NCBI GenBank assembly: GCA_963809925.1
Contig: CAWELH010000004.1
Coordinates: 806,001-870,000, forward strand
Length of the DNA stretch: 64,000 nt
Reading direction: 5' to 3'
Source of the DNA: DASQZK01 sp963809925
GTDB taxonomy: Bacteria > Bacteroidota > Bacteroidia > Bacteroidales > GCA-2748055
This document shows, one piece after another, positions 1 to 9,127 of this stretch. The notes beneath the pieces are model-generated. The model had not been told where the DNA came from. It worked only from the letters and a program-made list of their open reading frames with translations, and searched no databases. A program made the position numbers and the translations under genes. Positions within the stretch are counted from its first letter, which is position 1. The number at the start of each line of letters is the position of its first letter.

Positions 1-728
1 TCAGCAATACACTTCAGGCCATTGCGGTAGGTTATTTCTTTTCCTCTATCGCTTACCTGTATATGTCGAAAAAGACACGATACATATTTTTTGCTGCCTG
101 TCTGATTCTCTATGCCATCCTGCTCACTGTACCGGTCGTTCCCGGCATAGGTAGAAGCACACTTGCAATGCCTGGAAAAAACTTTCCGCTTTATGTAGAT
201 CAGCTGATTATGGGTAAATTCGATGACGGCACCCAGTACACCTGGATCCTTTCCAGCCTGGGCTTCATAGCCACTGTACTTTCAGGACTTTTTGCCGGTG
301 AGATGATTCAAACGATCAAAGACAGAAAGAAAGTAGCACTTCTGTTGTTGCTTATTGGTCTTGCCGGATTTGCTGCCGGGATGTTATGGGGAATATGGCT
401 TCCCATTGTAAAAAAGGTATGGTCAAGTTCCTTCGTACTTTTTTCATCCGGCATTTGCTTCGTCCTTTTGGCGTTTTTTTACTGGATTATCGATGTCAAG
501 GGATATTCGCGGTGGGCATTTTTTCTCCGGGTTATCGGGATGAATGCCATATTCGCATACATGGTGGCCAATACCATCAATCTTCCGGGCATATCCACCC
601 AGCTCCTTTTCGGGCTGAAACAGTATGTCGGGGAATACTATTCCGTCTTTACTGCTCTTGGCGGATTTTTTATACTGTATCTGCTACTGTGGTATTTCTA
701 CAAGAAAAAAACATTTATTAAGGTCTGA
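1..728 (+). CDS. DUF5009/HGSNAT-like acyltransferase membrane protein (5' end cut by window)
   Basis: The reading frame is already open at base 3, so the N-terminus lies outside the window; the first internal Met is at 63. About 240 residues remain, almost all hydrophobic segments: roughly six to seven membrane spans separated by short basic loops, ending in a lysine-rich cytoplasmic tail. The fragment opens with an LQAIAVGYFFSSIAYLY-like stretch, which resembles the LQRIA-type helix of the COG4299/DUF5009 family related to heparan-alpha-glucosaminide N-acetyltransferase. Members are thought to move acyl groups across the inner membrane onto sugars. Catalytic residues, normally nearer the N-terminus, cannot be checked here. 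Family assignment is moderate; the enzymatic role is inference, although it fits a glycan-degrading neighbourhood. Confidence 0.68.
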   Translation, partial: SNTLQAIAVGYFFSSIAYLYMSKKTRYIFFAACLILYAILLTVPVVPGIGRSTLAMPGKNFPLYVDQLIMGKFDDGTQYTWILSSLGFIATVLSGLFAGEMIQTIKDRKKVALLLLLIGLAGFAAGMLWGIWLPIVKKVWSSSFVLFSSGICFVLLAFFYWIIDVKGYSRWAFFLRVIGMNAIFAYMVANTINLPGISTQLLFGLKQYVGEYYSVFTALGGFFILYLLLWYFYKKKTFIKV

Positions 729-947
729 TGTAAAATTTATGAATCTGTAAGAATACAAGATAAGATTATGGAATGGATGATTACCAGGAGGGAATGTAAG
801 TGTCCCTATTCAATGATTTGTAAAATCAAGGAAAATAAAGCATTAAGCTCAGCATTAACTTTCCTTAGCTTACTATTATAAGCTATTATCCTAGAAATGA
901 TACATGAGTGCAGAACTTTAGCGTAGTTAATTATTAAATTGATAGTC

Positions 948-1739
948 ATGAAAACATTTAAATTGATCTTGTTTATACTTGGGATATTCCTTCTTATGCT
1001 AAATGTTACCGGACTTTTTTCTTCCCTGCGCAATGATGAGTTAACTCTTGAGCCGACACCATACAAGGATGATATTTCCGTACCCTTCCCGGAAGCAAAA
1101 AAACAATGGAATAAGATGAAGGATGAATCGGATAAGGATTTTGCCATCCGAGCCACCTGGCTGTTCAATCACTCGATGGCGCATTACTGGCGCGATGAGG
1201 GAATAAAAAAATACAATATGCTCGTGCCGTTCCGTGAAAATTATATCCTTAGGTTGCAACAGATGCTCACGGGAGATAAGAAATATGAATTCAGGAATTA
1301 TAAGAAGGTTATGGAACGTGGTGTAGGTATCTGTTCACAGCCATGCATCGGCTTGCAGGATCTGCTCCGGAAGAACGGGATCAAGGCTGACCTATGGGAT
1401 ATCAAGGGGCACGTGGTTGTTGAAGCGACTTTCAAGGATGGTGAAAAAAATATACTCGATCCGGATTATGGACATATCGTTCCCTACGGAATGGAAGACA
1501 TTGAAAAGGATCCCAACATTGTCAGAGCTTCCTACAGTAACCAGGATGATGTATACGCCCCGGAGCTGAAGGAGCATAAACACACACAGGATATCATTGA
1601 TGAATATGAGAAGGACGGAAATCATATCTATACTATGGATAAATCGTTCGAGAATTTTGCCTATGGAGCGATATGGGTGATTCCTTTGTTACTGTTGATT
1701 CCCTATTTGCTGACCCTTATAAAAACCGGAATATCATGA
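948..1739 (+). CDS. Membrane-anchored transglutaminase-like protein
   Basis: 263 residues. I chose the ATG at 948 over an in-frame TTG at 939, because it starts directly before a hydrophobic segment (residues about 4-22). A second hydrophobic segment is near the C-terminus (about 240-258), so the central domain probably faces the periplasm. The centre shows a transglutaminase-fold arrangement: Cys129 in GVGICSQ followed by a helix ending LLRKNGI, His155 in IKGHVVVE and Asp171/173 in LDPDYG, consistent with a Cys-His-Asp triad. Bacterial members are mostly hydrolases on peptides or amides, not crosslinkers. Its TGA overlaps the next ATG (ATGA), so the two genes are translationally coupled. It is only distantly similar to the three transglutaminase-like lipoproteins near 50-55 kb. 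Confidence 0.72.
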   Translation: MKTFKLILFILGIFLLMLNVTGLFSSLRNDELTLEPTPYKDDISVPFPEAKKQWNKMKDESDKDFAIRATWLFNHSMAHYWRDEGIKKYNMLVPFRENYILRLQQMLTGDKKYEFRNYKKVMERGVGICSQPCIGLQDLLRKNGIKADLWDIKGHVVVEATFKDGEKNILDPDYGHIVPYGMEDIEKDPNIVRASYSNQDDVYAPELKEHKHTQDIIDEYEKDGNHIYTMDKSFENFAYGAIWVIPLLLLIPYLLTLIKTGIS

Positions 1740-3268
1740 AGAAAATCATTGGATTGATTTCTCTTGTACTGCTGGTGTCCTTGACAGGCTATGCCGTGTC
1801 GCGACTTTCCGGCGAAAAAAAACAAAAAATGAATAAGGGTGAGGCGATGGCAATTGAAAACCCTGAATCTTTTCAAAGAAGATGGACGTATGTTTCTGAA
1901 ACCTCCGCCGTTATTTACTGGCAAATCGATGATATCAGCCATTCAGCCAGGAGTTATGTTGAATATGGGATGACGCAGAAACTCGGGCAGAAGACCGCTG
2001 TGAGCAATAAGCCAAGATGGTCTCAGTTTCACAGGCTAACCGGATTGAAAACAGGGAAGACCTGTTATTACCGGATGATGAATATTGATCCTGTAACCAA
2101 CAAAAAGACGGAGAGTGAACTTCTGCAGTTTAAGCCACAGACTATTGCCGGAGCCGTTTACATTCCCGGAGATATGACCGGTGAACCTCCGTATATTCTG
2201 GACAAACCTAATACTCATTACGTACTGACCCGGGACATACGGGCGGACGGATCTGCCTTTGAGCTGCGGGGTGAAGGATCGACCCTCGACCTGGACGGTC
2301 ATACAGTCATTTTCGGCGACAATACTCCTGAGCAGGTTTATGGAGTATTGCTGACAAGCCGGGATAGATGCAGCCTGGTAAACGGAACGGTTAAACAGGG
2401 GGCACGCTCACATGATTACAGCGCAGCCGTTGCCAGCCTCGACCGCACCTTTGAACGTCCTGCACCGACGGAAGTATGCGGAATTACCACTGATGTGAAT
2501 CTAAAAGACACCTGGCCTATGAATTTCACACACATCGCCCAGCTCGAAGTACATCATAACAATATCTACAGCAGGGTTACAGAGTTGGAGTGCCGCCACT
2601 ATCCAGGCAATGTCCTTATACGCGTATATACCTACGGTGGTGACATTCACCTGCACGACAATCTTCTTACCGAGGGCTGCCATTGGGGGATTGTGGTTAA
2701 AGAACAGAGCAGGACGGTGCATAATGTTGAAATCGATCATAATGATATCCATCATCATCAGCAGTATGTGAACGGTTATGCCATCTCTCCCTGTGCTTTC
2801 TCTGATGTTCACGACAATAAGATCACCTCCACGGGGCGGGGAGCACATCTGACAGGTGAAGGGATCCTGTTTCATGATAACTATCTCGACACAAAGGGAC
2901 ATATGACACTTAGCGACCTCCCTGAAAGGACAAGGCCTTTCCATCACCGAATGATTGAACTTCACGGTATTAAGCTTGAAGGCAGCAATGTAAAAAATTG
3001 CCGGATCTATAATAATTTTGTACGGATCACTCAGGCGCAACCGGTGGATTCGGGTGGACTGGGAAACCCGCTGAATAAGATCGAAAACGGGGTTTATATC
3101 AGAGCACATTCCACTGCCATATCAACTTCCAAACTTTCGGATACAAGCCAGAACTGGGAAAAAGACCGCTGGCGGCATTACTACCTCAGGTATTCTGATG
3201 ACCATGCTCCGGTTCTGATCGACAGCAGCGACAGCCAGAATCTTTACGCACACTTGAGAAAGCAGTGA
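1736..3268 (+). CDS. Secreted beta-helix protein with N-terminal Fn3-like domain (frameshifted, N-terminal part)
   Basis: 510 residues from the ATG at 1736, which overlaps the preceding stop by 4 bp. An N-terminal hydrophobic segment (residues about 3-22) should export it. Residues about 45-135 look like the fibronectin-III domain at the front of metallophosphatase-like and glycan-active proteins (AVIYWQID, SQFHRLTGLKTGKTCYYRM). From about 150 a right-handed parallel beta-helix begins (TLDLDGHTVIFGDN) and continues with repeated HDN/HHN turns (VHHNNIYS, IHLHDNLL, IDHNDIHHH, FHDNYLD). The frame ends at a TGA at 3266, but the beta-helix sequence continues in the -1 frame in the next entry, so this is probably the front part of a roughly 650-residue protein. 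Such helices are used by polysaccharide lyases and epimerases; no lyase triad was identified. Confidence 0.72.
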   Translation: MKKIIGLISLVLLVSLTGYAVSRLSGEKKQKMNKGEAMAIENPESFQRRWTYVSETSAVIYWQIDDISHSARSYVEYGMTQKLGQKTAVSNKPRWSQFHRLTGLKTGKTCYYRMMNIDPVTNKKTESELLQFKPQTIAGAVYIPGDMTGEPPYILDKPNTHYVLTRDIRADGSAFELRGEGSTLDLDGHTVIFGDNTPEQVYGVLLTSRDRCSLVNGTVKQGARSHDYSAAVASLDRTFERPAPTEVCGITTDVNLKDTWPMNFTHIAQLEVHHNNIYSRVTELECRHYPGNVLIRVYTYGGDIHLHDNLLTEGCHWGIVVKEQSRTVHNVEIDHNDIHHHQQYVNGYAISPCAFSDVHDNKITSTGRGAHLTGEGILFHDNYLDTKGHMTLSDLPERTRPFHHRMIELHGIKLEGSNVKNCRIYNNFVRITQAQPVDSGGLGNPLNKIENGVYIRAHSTAISTSKLSDTSQNWEKDRWRHYYLRYSDDHAPVLIDSSDSQNLYAHLRKQ

Positions 3269-3699
3269 CCGGTAACTATTCGGTATACATGAAATGGAGT
3301 TATGTGGCACCAACACCGCTGAATATTGCATGCTATGATCCCAATGCCATGAATGAGATTTTTAATAATACCTTCATCGGGATCACTACATATAAAAATA
3401 CAAGGCATGGTGAGTATGGCGATTCCGGGGAATGGGCCACCGCCATTATGCTGATCGCCATGACGAAAGGGCCCGCCGATCCGGGAAAGTATTCGGCATT
3501 TATTCACGACAATCAGTTTTATAGTAACGATCTCTTTTACAACTCTGGTTGGGATGTGAATATGACGGTGAATATTGAAAACAATACCTTCACCCTTCTG
3601 AAAGAACCCTTTACGACTGAAAGACCCAGCAGGATCCATGAAGTCGGGCCATGGTTCACGAAAAAAATTGAGGCCAGTCATAATACATATATTGAATAA
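3265..3699 (+). pseudogene. C-terminal remainder of the frameshifted beta-helix protein
   Basis: 144 codons with more beta-helix turns (NEIFNNTFIG, FIHDNQFYSN, NIENNTFTLL) and no signal peptide or start region of its own. The frame is open upstream of 3265 and reads TLEKAVTGNYSVY across the neighbouring stop, so the sequence looks like an uninterrupted coding strand after a shift somewhere around 3240-3262. A single missing base would rejoin the two parts. A GTGA overlap at 3265-3268 would allow re-initiation, and could be mistaken for a deliberate gene pair. No slippery heptamer of the X-XXY-YYZ kind is present, so programmed frameshifting is unlikely; mutation or an assembly error are the simpler explanations. 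Confidence 0.6.
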
Positions 3700-3717
3700 A
3701 TAAAAAGCAAACCGATT

Positions 3718-4692
3718 ATGCATCATCAATCATTGAATACGAACAGAACAAAGGCAGGATTTATATGGATCCTTGCCATGCTATTTTTAGCAACATCATG
3801 TGGTAACCGGCAAAGAAAGGAAAAAACCGACGATACCACGAACGCTTTTCCACCTGAATTGGTATCCTTCAAACCGTATGAGCACAACCCTGTCTTCAGC
3901 GGCACCGGTACGGATACCTGGGACAGTTCAATCAGAGAACGTGGGTATATCCTTTACGAGGAGGGCTTGTATAAAATGTGGTACACCGGTTACATTGGCG
4001 GGGATAGCGATCCCAAATATCTGGGCTATGCCACTTCGACCGATGGAATAAACTGGACAAGGTATGCGCAGCATCCGGTCTTCGACAAAAAATGGACAGA
4101 AGATATGTTTGTCATCAAAGTTGACGGCACATATTACATGTATGCTGAAGGCAAAAATGATATCGCTCATCTTCTGACCTCAGCCGATGGCATCCAATGG
4201 GAGGAGCAGGGCGATCTCAGGATGCACAGCCAGAACGGCGATTCCATTCCAGGTCCTTACGGGACTCCCACGGTTTGGATTGAAGACGGGCACTGGTACC
4301 TCTATTATGAAAAGGATGACAATGGTATCTGGCTGGCCGAATCAACAGATCATATAACATGGACGAACATCCAGGATGAACCTGTAATAAAAAAAGGCCC
4401 TGAGGAATACGACGCCGGAGCGCTGGCAGCAAATCAGGTTATCAAATATAATGGCAGGTATTATCTTTATTACCATGGTTCCACAAATCCTGACTGGGCT
4501 GATCCAACTTCAAACGCCCTGTGGACTTCGAACGTTGCGATGTCGACCGATCGTATCCACTGGACAAAATACCCCGGGAATCCTATTGTAGAGGGAGACC
4601 ATTCGAGTCCAATCCTGGTCAGGGTCGGCAACCAGTACCGTCTGTATACTATGCATGATAAGGTCTGGCTGTACTACCCCAAAAATAAATGA
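3718..4692 (+). CDS. GH43/GH32-like five-bladed beta-propeller lipoprotein
   Basis: 324 residues. The N-terminus has a hydrophobic stretch ending in a lipobox (LATSCGN), so it is probably an outer-membrane or periplasmic lipoprotein. The rest is a repeating propeller pattern: an aromatic strand (GLYKMWYTGYIG, GTYYMYAEGKND, GHWYLYYEKDD, GRYYLYYHGST, NQYRLYTMHD) followed by STDGINW / SADGIQW / STDHITW / STDRIHW turns. This layout is typical of the GH43/GH32/GH68/GH130 superfamily and of related proteins called glycosyl hydrolase from fold alone. Acidic residues are plentiful (TWDSSIRERG, EYDAGALAANQV) but I cannot fix the catalytic set. It lies 18 bp after the broken beta-helix gene and probably belongs to the same transcript. 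Confidence 0.7.
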   Translation: MHHQSLNTNRTKAGFIWILAMLFLATSCGNRQRKEKTDDTTNAFPPELVSFKPYEHNPVFSGTGTDTWDSSIRERGYILYEEGLYKMWYTGYIGGDSDPKYLGYATSTDGINWTRYAQHPVFDKKWTEDMFVIKVDGTYYMYAEGKNDIAHLLTSADGIQWEEQGDLRMHSQNGDSIPGPYGTPTVWIEDGHWYLYYEKDDNGIWLAESTDHITWTNIQDEPVIKKGPEEYDAGALAANQVIKYNGRYYLYYHGSTNPDWADPTSNALWTSNVAMSTDRIHWTKYPGNPIVEGDHSSPILVRVGNQYRLYTMHDKVWLYYPKNK

Positions 4693-4716
4693 TCATGTAA
4701 TCCGACACGTTGTCAG

Positions 4717-4733
4717 CAGTGATTTAATCACTG
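4717..4733. promoter_or_regulatory. Perfect inverted repeat between direct repeats
   Basis: CAGTGAT, 3-nt spacer TTA, ATCACTG. It is flanked by two copies of ATGTAATCCG (4695-4704 and 4734-4743). The element sits in the 80-bp gap before the gene at 4773. No T-run follows, so it is more like an operator or a weak mRNA hairpin than a terminator. Function unknown. Confidence 0.35.
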
Positions 4734-4772
4734 ATGTAATCCGGTTTTCTGAATTTAATAAAATACAGTACC

Positions 4773-6698
4773 ATGAAAGTACATAGTTTTTTTGCGGTTG
4801 CCATACTGACAGCTATACTCAGCGTATTCTCCAGTTGTAGTGTCTGGGCGGTCTCCCCCCCCGATCATTCTTCCAAAGAAACTGGAAAAAGTACGCATAA
4901 CGATATCACTGCCGGTGCGCCGGAGAATTCAGTGTTTGTTGTAAGCGATGCCATCACAAACACGGATGATTTTGCTGCGTACGCCAAACTACTTTCCCGG
5001 CTTAAATCATACGGTAGGGTAGATGTAAGTATTAATTCGCCTGCGCTGGATGCCACCTTCGATATCGGCGGTCCCTGGCATGAGTATGCCTCCTATAATC
5101 TTGCTGTATCGGCATTTTACCCCGACGAAAAAATTGCACCCTTTTTCCCTGCCGAATACATCAAGGCAAACAGGCAACTCCTGGAGGGTAAGTTGAAAAT
5201 TCTCCGGAAATATGGCCTCTCTGCTTCGTTTGGCAGCAATGAACCACGGTATCTTCCGGAGGCATTTTACACAAAATATCCGGAACTGAGGGGTCCGCGT
5301 GTTGATCATCCGAGAAGGAGCAACCAGATGGCTTTTGCTCCCTGTTTTCACGAGCAGGGTACCCTGGATATGTATAAAAATATGGTCGGGGAGCTCTTCC
5401 GTAATGCCCCGGAGATCAATACGGTAAGTTTTAGTATGAATGATGCCGGATCAGGATTTTGCTGGAACGACTGGCTATATACCGGACCCAATGGTCCCTC
5501 TTCATGCCATAACAAGGACAAAAATATTGCGATCATTAACCTGTTGAATATTTATAAGGATGAAGCAAAAGAAGTGACAGGGCATGATATTGATATTTAT
5601 CTCGGAGGCATGTTCACCGATGAAGAACTTGATCATCTTGTCAGCGCACTGCCTGACCGTTGTTTCCTCAGATCAAGGAATGTACCGGAATCCATCCGTC
5701 TGTCAAGTATGATTTGGGAAGCATACCCGGTAAAAGGACTCATTAACCCTGTCAGGATCGTAAATTCACTCGGCATGAAAGATCCCTCTCAACCCCAGCA
5801 CTTCAGTATGGGATTTTCCGGATCGTACCACCGCGGTACAGAAAACCTGGAAACCATTGAAAAAGTTGTAAACATCGTCACCGACTTTTTAGACCATCCG
5901 CCATCAGGAGAGAGCGCTATAGATAACCTGAACTCACTCAGGACTTTATGTGTCAAATGGGGAGGTGAGGACAATGCTGACCGGCTCATGAAAGCCTTCA
6001 TCGATTTTGATGATGCTTTGAGCGCCGGAAGGATTGCTGCACCAGGGTTGAGTACACTTTACTGGGGTGTTTCGAACCGGCAGATAACCAGGCCCCTGGT
6101 TTTCGCAACCGACAGACTCAGCCCTGAAGAGGAAACCTATTTTCTGCCGTATGTCTTCAATATTTCTGATGAGGAAGCCAGGGACGACTATATGGATATT
6201 CATGGTGCCAGCAGAGAAATTCCGGCCGGATCTGCAGCTTCTTTTGCAAGAAGATTGAGCAGAGTGGCTGCTTCAATTGAGAAAATAAACGGTGCCCCAG
6301 AACAGGAATATCTGAACCATTTTGCTATGTCGGTAAGGCTTTTAAGCAGTATAATCCGAAGCTGCGGTAACTTTAACGATGCACAGATGATCAGGAACCG
6401 TCATCGGGAGGCATTGGAAGGTACCGTCCATCGTCCAAACAAGATTCCTACATGGAGCGGCGACCAGGATCTGCTGGATTTTAATGCCCTGATGCGGGAT
6501 GAATTGGATAATACGCAGGAACTGATCGACCTTCTCGGGAAGGGAGGGATGGATCTCGTATGTCATGCCAGTCCTCCGTTTCCTGAAGATACCTTTTTGC
6601 TTGGTGCCGATCTCATCGATCAGCTTAAGCTTAAAAGGAATGTAATGCTCAGACACTGGACCGATATCGAAGGCTACCTGACGACTCCGTTTAAATAA
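4773..6698 (+). CDS. Secreted barrel-like glycan-active protein, family not recognised
   Basis: 641 residues with an N-terminal lipoprotein-type signal (FSSCSVWA). The first 400 residues look like a (beta/alpha)8 barrel: alternating hydrophobic strands and helices, with VSFSMNDAGSGFCWNDW, a His-rich HEQGTLDMYKNMV segment and IDIYLGGMF. The rest is mainly helical. The general layout recalls barrel proteins annotated as DUF4838, GH20- or GH67-like in Bacteroidota, but I do not see a diagnostic motif and give no substrate. Asn and Asp in the SMNDAG stretch are candidates for the active site. It stands between a propeller lipoprotein and a large beta-helix protein on the same strand, so a role in attacking the same glycan is plausible. 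Function remains inference. Confidence 0.6.
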   Translation: MKVHSFFAVAILTAILSVFSSCSVWAVSPPDHSSKETGKSTHNDITAGAPENSVFVVSDAITNTDDFAAYAKLLSRLKSYGRVDVSINSPALDATFDIGGPWHEYASYNLAVSAFYPDEKIAPFFPAEYIKANRQLLEGKLKILRKYGLSASFGSNEPRYLPEAFYTKYPELRGPRVDHPRRSNQMAFAPCFHEQGTLDMYKNMVGELFRNAPEINTVSFSMNDAGSGFCWNDWLYTGPNGPSSCHNKDKNIAIINLLNIYKDEAKEVTGHDIDIYLGGMFTDEELDHLVSALPDRCFLRSRNVPESIRLSSMIWEAYPVKGLINPVRIVNSLGMKDPSQPQHFSMGFSGSYHRGTENLETIEKVVNIVTDFLDHPPSGESAIDNLNSLRTLCVKWGGEDNADRLMKAFIDFDDALSAGRIAAPGLSTLYWGVSNRQITRPLVFATDRLSPEEETYFLPYVFNISDEEARDDYMDIHGASREIPAGSAASFARRLSRVAASIEKINGAPEQEYLNHFAMSVRLLSSIIRSCGNFNDAQMIRNRHREALEGTVHRPNKIPTWSGDQDLLDFNALMRDELDNTQELIDLLGKGGMDLVCHASPPFPEDTFLLGADLIDQLKLKRNVMLRHWTDIEGYLTTPFK

Positions 6699-6741
6699 TA
6701 TTGTCAATTCTGTTCTTTAAAGGCATTTATTTTCAAAACAT

Positions 6742-8931
6742 ATGAAGAGTTTACAACGGCTGATTCCGGGGATCCTTTCCCTGGTGTTCCTGACTCCCCT
6801 GTCTCAGGATTTGTCGGGACAATACCAGCAGCCTGATCACCGGCAGTTGAGGGAAGGTGAAATAGCGGTAACCGAACCCGGAAGCTATGCAAAATCAGGT
6901 GCCACCTATGTTCTGATGAACGATATCGCTGCACCCGGCACCGCCGTATTTCTTGGAAAAGATATTACACTTGACCTTAACGGATATACCATCAGATTTG
7001 CTGACGGAAACTATGAACATGTTTCCAACGGCGGCTTCGAGGAGGGGCTGAAGGGATGGGACACTTCAATGGCTCCGTCGGCGCGGACCGAAGGCAAAAA
7101 AGTCCATGTATTTATCGGCGACAGTATTCTCAGAATGTCTGAAGGTGAGGAGATCGTTTCATCATGGATCAGCCTTCCGTACGCCAGACGATCGTGGGAT
7201 GCAATGTGTGGTGTCATCGGACCTCAGATGAAAATCAGTCTTTTTGTTGAGGACGAAACCGGCAAATCCGTGAGATGTATCACCGAATACAGCGACAGTA
7301 CAGCTGTAAGTTGCCCGGTCCTTAAAGCTTCACCCCGTCTGGGTGGCGGTTTTGTATTTGCCCATCTGAATGGGCTGCCCGCCGGAAGATACCGTATTCG
7401 GGTAAAGGCTGAGACCGACTGCTTAGTGGATCAGATCGATATCCGTCCGGCGATGGATGTGGGCATTGGCATTGTTGGAAAGACACATCCGGCAGGTAGT
7501 TTTGCTCACCTCTATAACCGTACTCACTGTGCATTTTTCGATTATACATCCGATGTAAAAACCGGAACTCCGGTAGCAGGTGTTCCTCAGGTCACCGGCA
7601 AAGGTACGGTGACCATCCGGAACGGGGTGATCAGAAACGGCACCAGAACGATACTTTCCTGGGGGATACAGTCGACGGCAGATGACGTCAGCCTCGTTCT
7701 CGAGAACCTTCATATTGTTTCGACCGGCATCAATTCGACTGCTGTGGATGTACCACAGGCAGTGATCACCGAATGTACCTTTGATGTGGATAATCCCTTT
7801 ATCATTAACAGGCATGGTTCTGAATTTTATGCCGTCGACCTGAGAGGGGAAATGCCATCGGAAGTTTCCTTCTCAGATTTTCAGGGAGGCCAAGGCTGTC
7901 TGGTCTTTAAGGGGAATAATTCAAAGGTTCATCATAATACCTTTGTAAATCGTCAGACGGTTACAAACCATTACAGCATCATGGCCATCGGAGACAGTTC
8001 CCTGGTTTTTGATAATCTCATAACACCCGAGACCGGATCCGGCATTGAAGTATATGTCCATCGCGGCATGGAGATCTTTAACAATGAGATACACATCGAA
8101 GCTTCGCCGCCAACATGTGAATACGGCCATGAAGATTATAGTGTCAATGCGATAAGGATTGCCGATTACAATGCAAAACCCGGTTCAGTCGACGGCTGTT
8201 TTGGAAATAAGGTCTATAACAACAGGATTTTCGTTGATGGCCGGGATTACCCTGAGTATACCGATTATATTCCCATGGCATACGGCATCTTCTATAGTTC
8301 GAGTGCCGGCGAAAATTATATTTTCGGAAATGAATTTACCGTAACGGATCATGACAAAGGCATGAAGAACGAAACCGCCGCCCTGTATATCGGAGGAGGA
8401 AGCATAGGCGGTGAGTTTTTCGATAACCGAATTACTGCAAATGTACCCGCCATATGGGTAGCCTCCAGGTATGGCGGTGCAAAGGATACAAAAATCTCAC
8501 ACAATACAATCATATCTCCGGGAGGGAACCCGGTGGCAGACGTACCGGTAAGGATGGGATGGACAGGTTGGAAAGGTTGCATTGCCAGAGATGTGCAATT
8601 TCATTCAAACACGTTTTCAGGCACAACCTTCGCCATTGACCGGACTGACCAGGGACATAGTTACCAGGTATTCTGGACACTTATGGTTAAACTTACGGAC
8701 CGCAAAGGACAGCCCCTCGCAGGAAGGGAAATCATAATCATTGACAAATCTGGTAAAGAAGCCGCCAGGCTCCAAACAGATGTCGACGGAAAAGTCGAAA
8801 AAGAGTTGTTGCAGTGTGCGTTCGACCGGACAGTGTTGACAGATTATTCTCCGTATACAGTGATCGCCGGAAAGAACAGGGAAATTGTGAAGCTGGAGAA
8901 AAATACCGAAATTGTACTGCAGGCCAAGTAA
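6742..8931 (+). CDS. Large secreted right-handed beta-helix protein with inserted CBM-like domain (copy 1)
   Basis: 729 residues, cleavable signal peptide (about residues 1-25). The first beta-helix rung (FLGKDITLDLNGYTIRFADG) is interrupted at about residue 95 by a roughly 150-residue insert that begins NGGFEEGLKGWD and includes LNGLPAGRYRIRVKAE; this is the pattern of a CBM4/9-type galactose-binding-like sandwich. The helix then resumes (VTIRNGVIRNGT, NTFVNRQTVTNHYSIM, DNLITPETGSGIEVYVH) to about residue 640, followed by a C-terminal Ig-like domain (LTDRKGQPLAGREIII, TDVDGKVEKE). Beta-helix folds of this kind serve as polysaccharide lyases or sugar epimerases; no catalytic set is proven. 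It is a clear full-length paralog of the protein at 16627-18840. Confidence 0.72.
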   Translation: MKSLQRLIPGILSLVFLTPLSQDLSGQYQQPDHRQLREGEIAVTEPGSYAKSGATYVLMNDIAAPGTAVFLGKDITLDLNGYTIRFADGNYEHVSNGGFEEGLKGWDTSMAPSARTEGKKVHVFIGDSILRMSEGEEIVSSWISLPYARRSWDAMCGVIGPQMKISLFVEDETGKSVRCITEYSDSTAVSCPVLKASPRLGGGFVFAHLNGLPAGRYRIRVKAETDCLVDQIDIRPAMDVGIGIVGKTHPAGSFAHLYNRTHCAFFDYTSDVKTGTPVAGVPQVTGKGTVTIRNGVIRNGTRTILSWGIQSTADDVSLVLENLHIVSTGINSTAVDVPQAVITECTFDVDNPFIINRHGSEFYAVDLRGEMPSEVSFSDFQGGQGCLVFKGNNSKVHHNTFVNRQTVTNHYSIMAIGDSSLVFDNLITPETGSGIEVYVHRGMEIFNNEIHIEASPPTCEYGHEDYSVNAIRIADYNAKPGSVDGCFGNKVYNNRIFVDGRDYPEYTDYIPMAYGIFYSSSAGENYIFGNEFTVTDHDKGMKNETAALYIGGGSIGGEFFDNRITANVPAIWVASRYGGAKDTKISHNTIISPGGNPVADVPVRMGWTGWKGCIARDVQFHSNTFSGTTFAIDRTDQGHSYQVFWTLMVKLTDRKGQPLAGREIIIIDKSGKEAARLQTDVDGKVEKELLQCAFDRTVLTDYSPYTVIAGKNREIVKLEKNTEIVLQAK

Positions 8932-9127
8932 CTTTTTCAGCCCATCATTAAGGTATCCGAAATTTCGATGCTGATTCCAAGTATATAGTTATTATTGGTG
9001 ATTACCGCGTCGGTGATTTTTAAAATCTGAGGATCGTCCACCTGAATTTCTGGTAGGCGGTTGAATGAAGAAGATTTATGTGAAGGTACAACGGTTCCAT
9101 GCTATTCAACGGATTGAAATTTTCAGT

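Noticed and set aside
8938..9108. Minus-strand open stretch reading LPEIQVDDPQILKITDAV and onward to a stop
   Set aside because: Residues look plausible for a C-terminal gene remnant, but there is no start codon, the stretch is under 60 codons and no partner sequence lies upstream; chance cannot be excluded.
9065..9127. Upstream start of the lipoprotein at 9128
   Set aside because: It would place 21 mostly polar residues before the signal sequence; the internal ATG gives a regular lipoprotein signal.
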